Positions 12,248 to 22,829 of a stretch of 64,000 bases of DNA are shown piece by piece. The first letter of the stretch is position 1; each line of letters opens with the position of its first letter. Source of the stretch: Primulina eburnea. Taxonomy: Eukaryota; Streptophyta; Magnoliopsida; Lamiales; Gesneriaceae. Made by a program: the position numbers and the translations under genes. Where the stretch lies: contig NC_133105.1 of assembly GCF_022965805.1 (NCBI RefSeq), forward strand, positions 31,252,447 through 31,316,446, in the 5' to 3' direction. A model generated the notes under the pieces. The model did not search any database. It worked only from the letters and a program-made list of their open reading frames with translations, and was not told where the DNA came from.

Positions 12248-12253
12248 TAATAC
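9863..12253 (-). mobile_element. G2: fragment of a different Ty3/gypsy element (protease to integrase)
   Basis: This internal fragment is clearly distinct from G1 in sequence. It is cut on its 3' side by the G1 LTR at 9862/9863 and on its 5' side by the C2 LTR at 12253/12254. Neither its LTRs, its gag nor the rest of its integrase occurs in the window, so both junctions have lost their partner flank. Confidence 0.88.
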
Positions 12254-14054
12254 TGAAAGCGGATCGGTTACGGTGGCCGGAAGCGCAACGGAAGTAAAAA
12301 ATTTAACATTTTAAGCTAGAAATTTCGGCCACCATGGTTTTTACACAATATTTACAAAACAACATCAAACATAGGATGTTTAGAGATTTACCTATCAACC
12401 TCTCAAGGTTGATGAATGGCACCAACTTTGTTGTAAACAACAAAGCTCTTCTTTGGTAGGCAAATCTACAAGCTCCTCCTTCTTTCCTTCAAGAAATAAG
12501 GCCCACCACTAGCAAGGCAAACCCCCTCAAGTTTTGCACTAGAAAAACTTAAGGATTTTTCAAAGAGAAGATTTTATTCTCCAAGAAAATGAAGAACAAA
12601 AATGGAAGAAAAATGGGAGAGAAAAACCCTCAAGAATTCGGCCAAGTGAGGTGTTGGGAGAGTGTGGGAGACTAGCCTTGGTTGTTGAAAAAGTTGTCTC
12701 TCAAAAGTTGCATCCTTTTGAATTTTTTAATAAAAAGTAATCCACACCTCTTCACCTCCAAGCATACAAACCCTAGCATGTCTCACATATATTATATGGT
12801 TTCTAACACATTAAAAAACCATGGACTAAATTTTTAATTATCTCAAACACATTGAGATTAATTAAATACTACTTGAATTTATTCAAGTCCCACTAGTTAA
12901 ATAATTATTTTAATTGAGCTCTACAAAACTCAATATAATTTAATTAATTCAACACTTGAATTATTTAATTATTTAGACTCTACTAGGTCCACTAGTGTTT
13001 AATTAATTCAACACTTGAATTAATTTAATTTAGTCCTCAATAATATTTATGAAAATCACAATTTTCAACTACATTATTTACTTGGCCAAATTTTAATCTA
13101 GGAACACTTCCATAAATTAAAATTTATATTTCTCTCATAGAAGTCATACTTCTATTTTTCTTTACGCTTATAAACACATTTATAAGCCGTTCAACACATT
13201 GAACTATTTTACTTCTGATCTGGATTTACAAAGCTAATACTTGTGTGGCCCTCAATGGTTCATTGATACAACTAGCCGTGGGTTCACATCTCTATGTGAT
13301 TCGGACTAAACATGTCCTTATTCGAGCATACCCCAATTGCTCCATTCTTACTTATCAACTCCTTGATAGTAAGAACGTCAGAACTCAAGTCTGATAGTAC
13401 CCAACCAATCACGTTAAACGCCTAGCAGCATCGCTTACGTGATTCCCTAGGTATCACATGATAGTGCCAGCAAGAACCATTCAATTATGGTTAGCGTACA
13501 GTACGGTCCCTTCAACTCATATATCCCGACCGATTCGACAACTATTGGTTTATCGAGAGTTGTCAATGAATCGATACTATGTGTCATGTTGTGGTTGCAT
13601 CGATGGTGTAATCTAAGAAACCCCTTTCATAATTACCACCATACTCTGATCAGAGATTTCAACCCACACATACATGAAAAACACATAGGATATCCATACC
13701 CGTAGGTAAGCGGTGAATCCCCGGCTACAATGCATCGACTCCTATATGTTTCGCCGTAACACCCAATCTTGCCACCTGATGACCCCATAAGAGTCGGTAA
13801 ACAAGTCAAAGTGAAACGCTAGCACATAGAGTCTCAATGTTGTCCCGGGTCATAAGGACTAATGGTGTACAACCATAAACTAGGACTTTTCCACTCGATA
13901 AGTGAGAACCACTTGGAAAGTCCTTTATAGAGGGTTGTTCAGTGCACTCTACCAGGAGCACCTATCTGCATGCTCGGACATCACAATGTCTCCTACCAAT
14001 GAAACATGGTACTCACATCGCAGATACTAGTCTGTAACTCGAGCGGCCTTTATC
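12254..14054 (-). repeat. C2 3' LTR, first ~230 bp missing
   Basis: This block aligns base for base with 27485-29289 with few differences, then stops at a TTATC shared by the LTR and pol. The missing part corresponds to 29290-29519. It contains a TATAAAG-type box near 13930, and a repeated inverted element TTAATTCAA-CAC-TTGAATTAA near 12940-13020. Confidence 0.9.
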
Positions 14055-15053
14055 TGCGGAGCCGACTTTGTCAATCACGACATCTCCTCTTTCCACGATC
14101 TCTCTGAGGATGTGGTACTTTCTCAATACGTGTTTGGACTTCTGATGAGACCTTGGCTCCTTCGCCTGAACTATGGCTCCCGTGTTGTCGCACATCACCG
14201 GGATAGGAGCAACTTCATTTGGAATGACGCCCAACTCTTGGACGAAATTCCTAATCCAAACAGCCTCCTTTGCTGCAGCCGATGCAACAATGTATTCTGC
14301 CTCAGTGGTGGAATCCGCAGTACTGTCTTGCTTGGAACTCTTCCAAGAGACAGCACCACCATTGAGCATGAATATGAATCCGGAGGTTGACTTCGAGTCA
14401 TCAACATCGCTTTGGAAGCTAGAGTCGGTATAGCCTTCCAATTTTAGTTCTCCACCCCCAAAGACCAAAAACAACTTATTGGTCCTTCTCAAATACTTGA
14501 GGATGTCTTTCACAGCTTTCCAGTGTGGAAGACCAGGGTTGGATTGATATCTACTCACTATACTTAGTGCAAGTGCTACGTCAGGACGTGTAGATATCAT
14601 CCCATACATGATACTACCAATAGCCGGAGCATACGGAATTCGTGTCATCGCCGCTATCTCTGCATCAGTCTTGGGAGACATAGACTTGGATAGGGACACG
14701 CCATGACACATTGGTAGATGTCCTCTCTTGGACTCATCCATCGAGAACCGCTTCACGATGGTATCAATGTATGTGGACTGGGTGAGACCAAACAATCTTT
14801 TTGATCTATCTCTATAGATCTGTATTCCCAATACAAAAGATGCTTCTTCCAAGTCCTGCATTGAGAACTTACTTGCTAAACATATCTTAGTTGATTGCAA
14901 CATTCCTACATCATTCCCAATGAGTAGAATGTCATCAACATAAAGAACAAGGAATGTCACAGCACTCCCACTGACCTTCTTATATACACAGGGTTCCTCA
15001 GAATTCTTAGTAAAACCAAACTCTTTGATTGTACTATCGAATCTGAGGTTCCA
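14055..15053 (-). pseudogene. pol: C2 pol, downstream half: RT C-part and RNase H
   Basis: This continues the reading frame broken by G5 at 15053/22830. The RT catalytic motif is LYVDDILLIGND near 14940. RNase H carries [19 protein letters not shown] near 14400 and the TEAEYI segment near 14290. The long open frame is unbroken over this stretch. It stops matching copia pol at the motif GSAD and then reads on into the LTR, because the last ~30 residues of RNase H and the start of the LTR have been deleted. Confidence 0.9.
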
Positions 15054-15720
15054 TGTGGGGACCCGGACGCTAATCACGATCTTAATCATCATTGGGACTA
15101 ATAATCAATTATAAAACAGGGTCTAAATTTTTTTTTTAAAATACAAAGCGGAAACGTAATGTAATTTACTCAAATTACATATTAAACATGAATATACATC
15201 TCAGTATAAAAGTACAAGTCATGTACAACATACATTTATTCCCTAGGGTTTAGCAGCTAATATCAAGTGTCTAACCCTATCTCTAAATCAAGTCCGGAAT
15301 CACCCACGCTAAACTCGTCTTCTCTCATCCTCTTCTTGACCCTGATCCAGCCCCACCTGTTGTCATGCACACATACAAAACAAGACAACAGCCGGATAAC
15401 TCCGGTGAGAATGAATCCCAGTATAAATCAACGAACATGCAATCATATAAAAACATATATAAAAGCATATATCAGTTATCATTAACATGTAGCAATTCAA
15501 CAAACATGAATGATATAAAACTGTAAATCAACATGTCATATCAGACTCAACTCCACTGACGCGTCGTCTCAGACTCGACTCAACTGACGCGTCGTCTCAG
15601 ACTCGATTCAACTCTATCCTAGGATCCCGATGTCTGAATAATGATAAATATACCGAATCTCAGTCGCTAGGAATGAATCAATCCCTAAACGGAATCGATA
15701 TAATCCATATATTCAATGTC

Positions 15721-15915
15721 TTGGCGAATCAGCCGCAGAATTGACGAATCAGTCAAGAATTAGGCGAATCAGCCAATAACCAGACGAATCAGGCTGTAAT
15801 TAAGCGAATCAGCTTAAGTTTAGACGAATCAGTCAATAGTTTAGACGAATCAGCCAATAACCCGACGAATCAGCCGGTGACTAGGCGAATCAGCCTATGA
15901 CTCAACGACTCAGTA
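15721..15915. repeat. 20-bp-period hairpin array in G5 3' LTR
   Basis: CGAATCAG starts at 15725, 15745, 15765, 15785, 15805, 15825, 15846, 15866 and 15886, and CGACTCAG at 15906, so the period is 20 bp with one 21. The bases around the constant core vary, yet often stay complementary: TTGAC/GTCAA, TTAAGC/GCTTAA, TAGGC/GCCTA. Two further isolated copies lie at about 15959 and 16044, inside an 85-bp duplication. Confidence 0.92.
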
Positions 15916-16884
15916 ATCAATACATGCATTCAGTATCTAAGCAATTCAGTCAATGACTAGCGAATCAGCAGTCGTTACATGCAGTAGCTATAAATCAATA
16001 GACTGATACATGCATTCAGTATCTAAGCAATTCAGTCAATGACTAGCGAATCAGCAGTCGTTACATGCAGTAGCTATAAATCAATAGACTACAAATATCA
16101 ATCTTATCATACAGTAGCTATAAATCAATAGAACTACAATCATAAGTCTCATCAATTGCAAATATCAATGCAATAAATAAAAGTATGTGATTTAGGGAAA
16201 CTCGAGTCAAACCTCACTCGAGTTGTGCAATCCCAACTCACATTATTTATATACATTTCTTTCTGATACTCTGATTCTGTCGAAGTCTCGAACTCAAATC
16301 TGTCAATACTCAATCTGACAAGAACAATATCGAGGAGTATAATATCAATACACACTCGAATCAAATCTGTTCTGCTCAATACTTAACCTAATTCAATATC
16401 GATGGCATAACGGTATAATATCGATATACCCAACAATACCACATCAATCTGATATTAATTCTAACATCTCATACTCGATATAATACCATTCTGATATCAA
16501 TTTCACTTCAAAATTCATAACAATTCCATAATCAGTCCGTTTCGTAATCTGACTTCGATTCTATGATGTCTAACATGTCAAGAACATCATATAGACGTGT
16601 ATTCAATTTCAACAACATCACAATTCCAAATCATATTAAAACGTAGTAAAACTTACGCCCAGTTGTAGCCTACGTTGATAGGAACTCGGTACTGAAGTCA
16701 GATTCAAAATCAGACGGACGGATTTCACGTAACTCACGATTATTCGTACGGAAATGAAGCTTCTTAAGATCTCTTGTCTCTTACCTTTCTTCATTCTGAT
16801 GGATAAGTGCTTGTGTGTGTATATATAAATATATACATGTTGCCAACTTAAGGCCAAGTGTCAATTTGGCAATCCGCATGCCGC

Positions 16885-17018
16885 GCGCATATGCGCCACT
16901 CTTCTCGCGCATATGCGCTGAACCTACTGTCCCTCCCGCGCATATGCGCCCTCTACGTCACGCATATGCGCCGATCCTTCTGACAGGTCGTGCATATGAG
17001 CGACTTATCTCGTGCATA
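16885..17018. repeat. Paired GCGCATATGCGC array in G5 3' LTR
   Basis: Copies begin at 16885, 16907, 16938 and 16960, with two more decayed copies before 17018. The first spacings are 22, 31 and 22, as in the 5' LTR. Several copies have CG-to-TG/CA changes. Confidence 0.9.
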
Positions 17019-17178
17019 TGCGCCGAGATGTTCGGCCCCGAACATCTTGAGATGTTTCGGTTTTGAACATCTTGGCTTATATTATAACGATGCCCGACCT
17101 CGTCATTTGAGTTCTTATAACCTCAATCATGGTCAATAATCAATGTCTGATTATAATAATTAATTCTCGGGCATTACA

Positions 17179-19329
17179 TTTCTCCCCCTCTTAGACCTGA
17201 GTTCGTCCTCGAACTCACAAGTAATCGATTCAGAAGAAATGTATATATAGAGTTTAAACCAAAACTCAAATATCTGATTCCGGTCTGGAATAAGAATTCA
17301 CTAAGTATAATGTCATAATACTTCTCCAATCCTTCTGACGGAATCAATCTCGCATTACTGGCTATACAATGTCCGTATAAACCATTCTACAGTTCATCAC
17401 ATATCCGTACCATCTGCTGTTATCAAAGACATTTACAGTCTTCAGCTTCAAATACCACTCGTCATCATCTGACGTTGGTTTCTTAAATCGGTCCATTCTG
17501 AACTATCTTCATCTTCCTTCGAATTTTCTTCAAAAGAAATCTGTAGTATTCAACGTATACTGTCTTGTCTATAACTATCTCATTACCCATCTGATAAGAT
17601 GATAGTTATTGTCACACAGTGATAATAAGTCATATCAATTGGTGCTAACATCCAGCACTAAAGCTGTACCCAAGTCTTCCAATGTCTGGATAATACATTC
17701 TAACGGTCTGTCAATCTGTAAAACCATTTAAGAGAGAGTTCATGATATACTCTATCATAAGTACACAATCAATAAAAAAAATCACAATCTATTACATTCT
17801 ATGGTGGCATTCTGATCTTTCTGACCACTTCTCTGACATCAATCGGTGTCATTTGATCATGTTTGTACATTATCTAGTACAATCTGATAGATATAGATTG
17901 AACAATCAGTCAATCTTAATTATATCATATTACAATCTGTAAAATGACGGTAATTTCAATACGAAGGCTATAGAAATGTACTCTCATTTCTATTTAGAAC
18001 TTTACAATTCTGTAATAATTCTCCTGATTTCTATCTTTCTATCTTTTCTGTTAGCAATTTAGACATATCAGTACAATTTCTGCCAATATTTCAATACAAT
18101 TCTGTTATAACTGATCTCATCTGTCTATATCACCACTATCTGTTCGAATATAATACAGTCTCAATCATCAGATTGAACACTGAATCCATGACTGTAAGCT
18201 TCTGACAATATCTGTTCTTTCTGATTCGAACTATTTGATTTACACAAATCAGTTAATAACATAAATTAAAGAGGAAATACCTACCTGTATTCGGCTCTGA
18301 CTATCAATATCAAGCTTTGCTGTACAATTCTGACACATCTGATATCACAGAACAATCAATCTCATACAACATACACAATCACATATCTGTTATTCTGATC
18401 GACACTCTGTTCTGATTATCGATGTTGAGTCCTAAACATTCTAATCAGCTTTTCGAACTGCTAACGTTTCAAAATCAGCTCTGGTTCAGAAGGTACAATA
18501 TAATCTTCATTGTCTACAATCAGTCTCAACCACGTGTTCAGAATAACATCAATATTCAATCGGATTCAAAACATGCTAAATTCATAAACCGCAACTGTCT
18601 GACACTGATGTCAACCTCAGCTGACTAATCACGGTTTAACTCTGCTAGAATCAACAGATACATCATTTTCAGATATAATAATCCCTGAACACAATCTGTC
18701 TCAATCAAGATTCACCATTTTAACCGTTTCTAATATCAATTCAAGGTTAAATCAATCTCTCTGAAATCATATCTGACGTCTTATCTGGGGAAAACATTAA
18801 CAACTTTCATATCATTGGTAAATCAGCCAATGATAGACTCAACTTCAGTAAATCAACTGAATACATAAGGAGTCACTCTGCTCCTTTCTGTAATAATCGA
18901 GTCATAGCTAGTACGAATATCAAAGGAATTCTCAGTCTAGAATCCTTATCGTACAATATTCATCCCCAAGCTATCTCAGGTCCAGTTCTCACCATCTTCT
19001 GGAATTAATCTATGGTAGCTCTGTACTTGGTCAGCATATCAATATCAGTAATGCAGTTCAAAAATCATAGAACACCAGTAAAATATCATCTACCACACAA
19101 TCTAACTCGATCTCATTCTTATCCTACTATAGTATACAAGATCTAACAGAAATCGCTGATACAAGATCTTTCCCAAAGGAAAAGAAACAAATACTACAGT
19201 ACATAGGGACTCAACAGAGAATGCATACATCAATGCAAATCTTTCAGAAATAAGAGTATGTGAAGCACCGGCATTACTCAATACATACGTAGGATAATCA
19301 AACAAATCAGTTACCTGCAACATCATCAT
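17179..19329 (-). pseudogene. pol: G5 dead protease and shrunken pol
   Basis: The protease segment (19329-19102) reads NAGASHTLIS where relatives have [10 protein letters not shown], so the catalytic Asp is lost. Protease C-terminal words (DMLTKYRAT) recur near 19035. From about 18900 down only scattered pieces of the G4-like pol can be followed, for example a PELIL-like stretch near 18480 and remnants of the linker before the integrase zinc finger. I found no RT FIDD motif, no RNase H, no integrase core and no chromodomain. The stretch is about 2 kb against about 3.5 kb in G4, so many deletions have occurred. Confidence 0.75.
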
Positions 19330-20412
19330 CTGGTGCTTCCTGAGCCTGCTCCTCGGTCAAAGCAAATATTCTGGCCTGCTGTCTAGGAGGCTGGCCAACT
19401 GTCTGGCTTCCTCCTGGCCTCTGCTGTGGACTGAGATGGTGCTGGCTGAAATGAAGGAACGGCAGCTGATCGTCTACCCCACTGTGCCGCTGATCCAGAT
19501 GGTTCAGCTCCCTGGGATCTTTGGGAACCCCTCTGTGGACATACTCTGGCAAAATGTCCCTGTTGCTTGCAGAAGTGGCAACTACCAAGTACTCCTTGGC
19601 ATTGCTCAGTGGAATGTCTCCCTCCACAATTTCCGCAGTAAACGCCAGTATAACTCTGCTGAGAACCACTGGAGCTAGAAGAAATGCCGCCCGACTTCTT
19701 CAATTGCTTCCTCTAGCCTTAAGAAAATCTTCCTTCTACCACTGATACTGCCACTCTCGAATCGGAGAGGTGGCTGCGTGGGTCTCGACACTGGAGGAAC
19801 AAATTCCGCTTCCTCTCTGCCTTATCAGGCCCGCTACAGCGCCCTTTGCTCTATTCATGGCATCAGCAAAGTTATTCGGTGTCCTGTGTTCACCAATGTA
19901 AAAATATCGGGATTCAAGCCATTGATGAACTGATCAGCAACGGCTTCGTAATTTTCAGACACATGAGGAGCAACTTCAACAAGGTAGAAACTTGGTCACA
20001 TATTCTTCAATGTTCAGCTGACCTGTCTCAAATTGCCAAATCCGCCCCTTGTCTTTTCTGTACGATATTGGGAAAAACTCTGGTAAAACTCAGTTTTTTA
20101 AATACATCCCAAGTAATAATCGTACCTCGCTGCTCCAAGGCCCTCTTCATTGTAACCCACCAGCTTTGTGCAACATCAAGCAACTGGTGCCCAATCAATT
20201 TAATCCGGCGCTCATCACTGTACTCCAGTGAATCAAACAGCAACTCAATGCTACCTAACCAATTCTCACACTCGACTGATGTCTCAGTACCCTTCAGCGT
20301 GGGTGGTTTTTGAATGACTGAAACCTCTTCAGCAAGGTTTCCATGGGAGTCGGTGTTACATCCATTGGAGATTTGATGTACTACCCTGTTCTGGTATTCG
20401 TCTGGGAGGCAT
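19330..20412 (-). pseudogene. gag: G5 gag remnant with CCHC knuckle
   Basis: The likely start is the ATG at 20412 (MPPRRIPEQGSTS-like, as in G4). The retrotransposon gag domain is readable in pieces: EYSDERRIKLIGHQL near 20220 and ALEQRGTIITWDVFK near 20120. The knuckle CHFCKQQGHFARVC lies near 19570. The end of gag ([15 protein letters not shown]) lies near 19350. Frameshifts fall near 20290, 20030, 19990, 19800 and 19720. Confidence 0.82.
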
Positions 20413-20682
20413 ATCTGAATATCACAAGGATTAGTAACTCAATCCAACAAACCTGTTTCAATTCAGTCTCTCCTCCGATCATCTTACTGCTGATCGAGAA
20501 TCAATTCAGATTCGTTCCCAATAATACATATTACAAATCAAATCAGATAAGTCAAGTAACATGTATTATTATAACGCAGCAAGACATGCTAGCATTCAAA
20601 AGCAGGAAAGAAAACCTCAATCTAGCCCGCTCACTAGCCTCTTCTATCTCAATCTAAAGAATCTACAGTTCTGGTACCTACA

Positions 20683-20694
20683 GCTCTGATACCA
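20683..20694 (-). other. G5 primer-binding site (iMet type)
   Basis: The minus strand reads TGGTATCAGAGC, five bases past the LTR end at 20700. It is perfectly kept even though the coding region is ruined. Confidence 0.9.
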
Positions 20695-21364
20695 CCTGTT
20701 GTGGGGACCCGGACGCTAATCACGATCTTAATCATCATTGGACTAATAATCAATTATAAAACAGGGTCTAAATTTTTTTTTAAAATACAAAGCGGAAACG
20801 TAATGTAATTTACTCAAATTACATATTAAACATGAATATACATCTCAGTATAAAAGTACAAGTCATGTACAACATACATTTATTCCCTAGGGTTTAACAG
20901 CTAATATCAAGTGTCTAACCATATCTCTAAATCAAGTCCGGAATCACCACGCTAAACTCGTCTTCTCTCATCCTCTTCTTGACCCTGATCCAGCCCCACC
21001 TGTTGTCATGCACACATACAAAACAAGACAACAGCCGGATAACTCCGGTGAGAATGAATCCCAGTATAAATCAACGAACATGCAATCATATAAAAACATA
21101 TATAAAAGCATATATCAGTTATCATTAACATGTAGCAATTCAACAAACATGAATGATATAAAACTGTAAATCACCATGTCATATCAGACTCAACTCCACT
21201 GACGCGTCGTCTCAGACTCGACTCAACTGACGCGTCGTCTCAGACTCGATTCAACTCTATCCTAGGGATCCCGATGTCTGAATAATGATAAATATACCGA
21301 ATCTCAGTCGCTACGAATGAATCAATCCCTAAACGGCATCGATATAATCCATATATTCAATGTC

Positions 21365-21560
21365 TTGGCGAATCAGCCGCAGAATTGACGAATCAGTCAA
21401 GAATTAGGCGAATCAGCCAATAACCAGACGAATCAGCTTGTAATTAAGCGAATCAGCTTAAGTTTAGACGAATCAGTCAATAACCAGACGAATCAGCCAA
21501 TAACCCGACGAATCAGCCGGTGACTAGGCGAATCAGCCTATGACTCAACGACTCAGTAAT
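21365..21560. repeat. 20-bp-period hairpin array in G5 5' LTR
   Basis: This is the same array as in the 3' LTR, beginning with CGAATCAG at 21369 and 21389 and continuing at ~20-bp steps to about 21550. One unit has CAGAC-GAATCA-GCTTG where the other LTR has CAGAC-GAATCA-GGCTG, so single arms do change after insertion. It lies downstream of the TATA tract, so it should be transcribed. In the element-sense RNA the loop reads UGAUUC. Confidence 0.9.
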
Positions 21561-22457
21561 CAATACATGCATTCAGTATCTAAGCAATTCAGTCAATGAC
21601 TAGCGAATCAGCAGTCGTTACATGCAGTAGCTATAAATCAAAGACTGATACATGCATTCAGTATCTAAGCAATTCAGTCAATGACTAGCGAATCAGCAGT
21701 CGTTACATGCAGTAGCTATAAATCAATAGACTACAAATATCAATCTTATCATACAGTAGCTACAAATCAATAGACTACAATCATAAGTCTCATCAATTGC
21801 AAATATCAATGCAATAAATAAAAGTATGTGATTTAGGGAAACTCGAGTCAAACCTCACTCGAGTTGTGCAATCCCAACTCAGCATTAATTTATACCTTTC
21901 TTTCTGATACTCTGATTTTGTCGAAGTCTCGAACTCAAATCTGTCAATACTCAATCTGACAAGAACAATATCGAGGAGTATAATATCAATACACCACTCG
22001 AATCAAATCTGTTCTGCTCAATACTTAACCTAATTCAATATCGATGGCATAACGGTATAATATCGATATACCCAACAATACCACATCAATCTGATATTAA
22101 TTCTAACATCTCATACTCGATATAATACCATTCTGATATCAATTCAACTTCAAAATTCATAACAATTCCATAATCAGTCCGTTTCGTAATCTGACTTCGA
22201 TTCTATGATGTCTAACATGTCAAGAACATCATATATGACGTGTATTCAATTTCAACAACATCATAATTCCAAATCATATTAAAACGTAGTAAAACTTACG
22301 CCCAGTTGTAGCCTACGTTGATAGGAACTCGGTACTGAAGTCAGATTCAAAATCAGACGGACGGATTTCACGTAACTCACGATTATTCGTACGGAAATTG
22401 AAGCTTTCTTAAGATTCTCTTGTCTCTTACCTTTCTTCATTCTGATGGATAAGTGCT

Positions 22458-22465
<8 letters not shown>

Positions 22466-22491
<26 letters not shown>
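22466..22491 (-). promoter_or_regulatory. G5 TATA tract / (TA)n microsatellite
   Basis: An uninterrupted TA run of ~13 repeats lies ~50 bp past the palindrome array, where G1, G3 and G4 have their TATA box. The 3' LTR has a shorter, interrupted version (about 16824-16846), so the run has changed length since insertion. Confidence 0.6.
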
Positions 22492-22540
22492 CATGTTGCC
22501 AACTTAAGGCCAAGTGTCAATTTGGCGATCCGCATGCCGC

Positions 22541-22680
22541 GCGCATATGCGCCACTCTTCTCGCGCATATGCGCTGAACCTACTGTCCCTCCCGCGCATA
22601 TGCGCCCTCTACATCGCGCATATGCGCCGATCCTTCTGGACAGGTCGCGCATATGTGCAACTTATCTCGTGCATATGCGC
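22541..22680. repeat. Paired GCGCATATGCGC array in G5 5' LTR
   Basis: Six copies of the 12-bp palindrome (two with one changed base) start at 22541, 22563, 22594, 22616, 22647 and 22669. The spacings alternate exactly 22, 31, 22, 31, 22, which makes three tandem 53-bp units with two palindromes each. Confidence 0.95.
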
Positions 22681-22682
22681 CG

Positions 22683-22702
22683 AGATGTTCGGCCGAACAT
22701 CT
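22683..22702. repeat. 20-bp perfect palindrome near the G5 LTR start
   Basis: AGATGTTCGG followed by its exact reverse complement CCGAACATCT. A second, imperfect copy follows at 22705-22724. In the 3' LTR both copies (about 17029-17072) are spoiled by small insertions. Confidence 0.88.
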
Positions 22703-22829
22703 TGAGATGTTCGGTTGAACATCTTGGCTTATATTATAACGATGCCCGACCTCGTCATTTGAGTTCTTATAACCTCAATCATGTCAATAATCAATGTCTG
22801 ATTATAATAATTAATTCTCGGGCATTACA

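Larger units (their letters stand above)
15054..17178 (-). repeat. G5 3' LTR, 2125 bp
   Basis: The minus strand begins TGTAATGCCCGAGAATTAATT at 17178 and ends GTCCCCACA at 15054. It holds the same two arrays as the 5' LTR: palindromes at 16885-17018 and the 20-bp GAATCA array at 15721-15915. Directly before it (17179-17191) is a purine-rich tract on the minus strand, AAGAGGGGGAGAA. Confidence 0.93.
15054..22829 (-). mobile_element. G5: Tekay-like LTR element with collapsed interior, inserted in C2
   Basis: LTRs 22829-20700 (2130 bp) and 17178-15054 (2125 bp) flank a 3.5-kb interior. The TTCCA at 15049-15053 is repeated at 22830-22834, a perfect 5-bp target duplication inside the C2 RT gene. 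The LTRs look about 98-99% alike by eye, but the interior holds only decayed gag, a dead protease and shrunken scraps of pol. It probably moved using proteins from a related complete element. Confidence 0.93.
20700..22829 (-). repeat. G5 5' LTR, 2130 bp
   Basis: From its start at 22829 it has a 20-bp perfect palindrome (22702-22683), the paired GCGCATATGCGC array (22680-22541), a (TA)n/TATA tract (22491-22466), and then, ~0.9 kb into the expected transcript, the GAATCA hairpin array (21560-21365). It ends in GTCCCCACA at 20700, next to the primer-binding site. Confidence 0.93.

Noticed and set aside
15721..15915. CRISPR-like regular array (constant core, variable spacers)
   Set aside because: The period is 20 bp with an 8-bp core, the array is inside both LTRs of a plant retroelement, and no cas gene is present. 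It is a tandem LTR repeat.
22466..22491. (TA)n run as an independent microsatellite locus of interest
   Set aside because: Its position matches the TATA box of the other LTRs and a shorter version is in the 3' LTR, so I treated it as an expanded TATA region.
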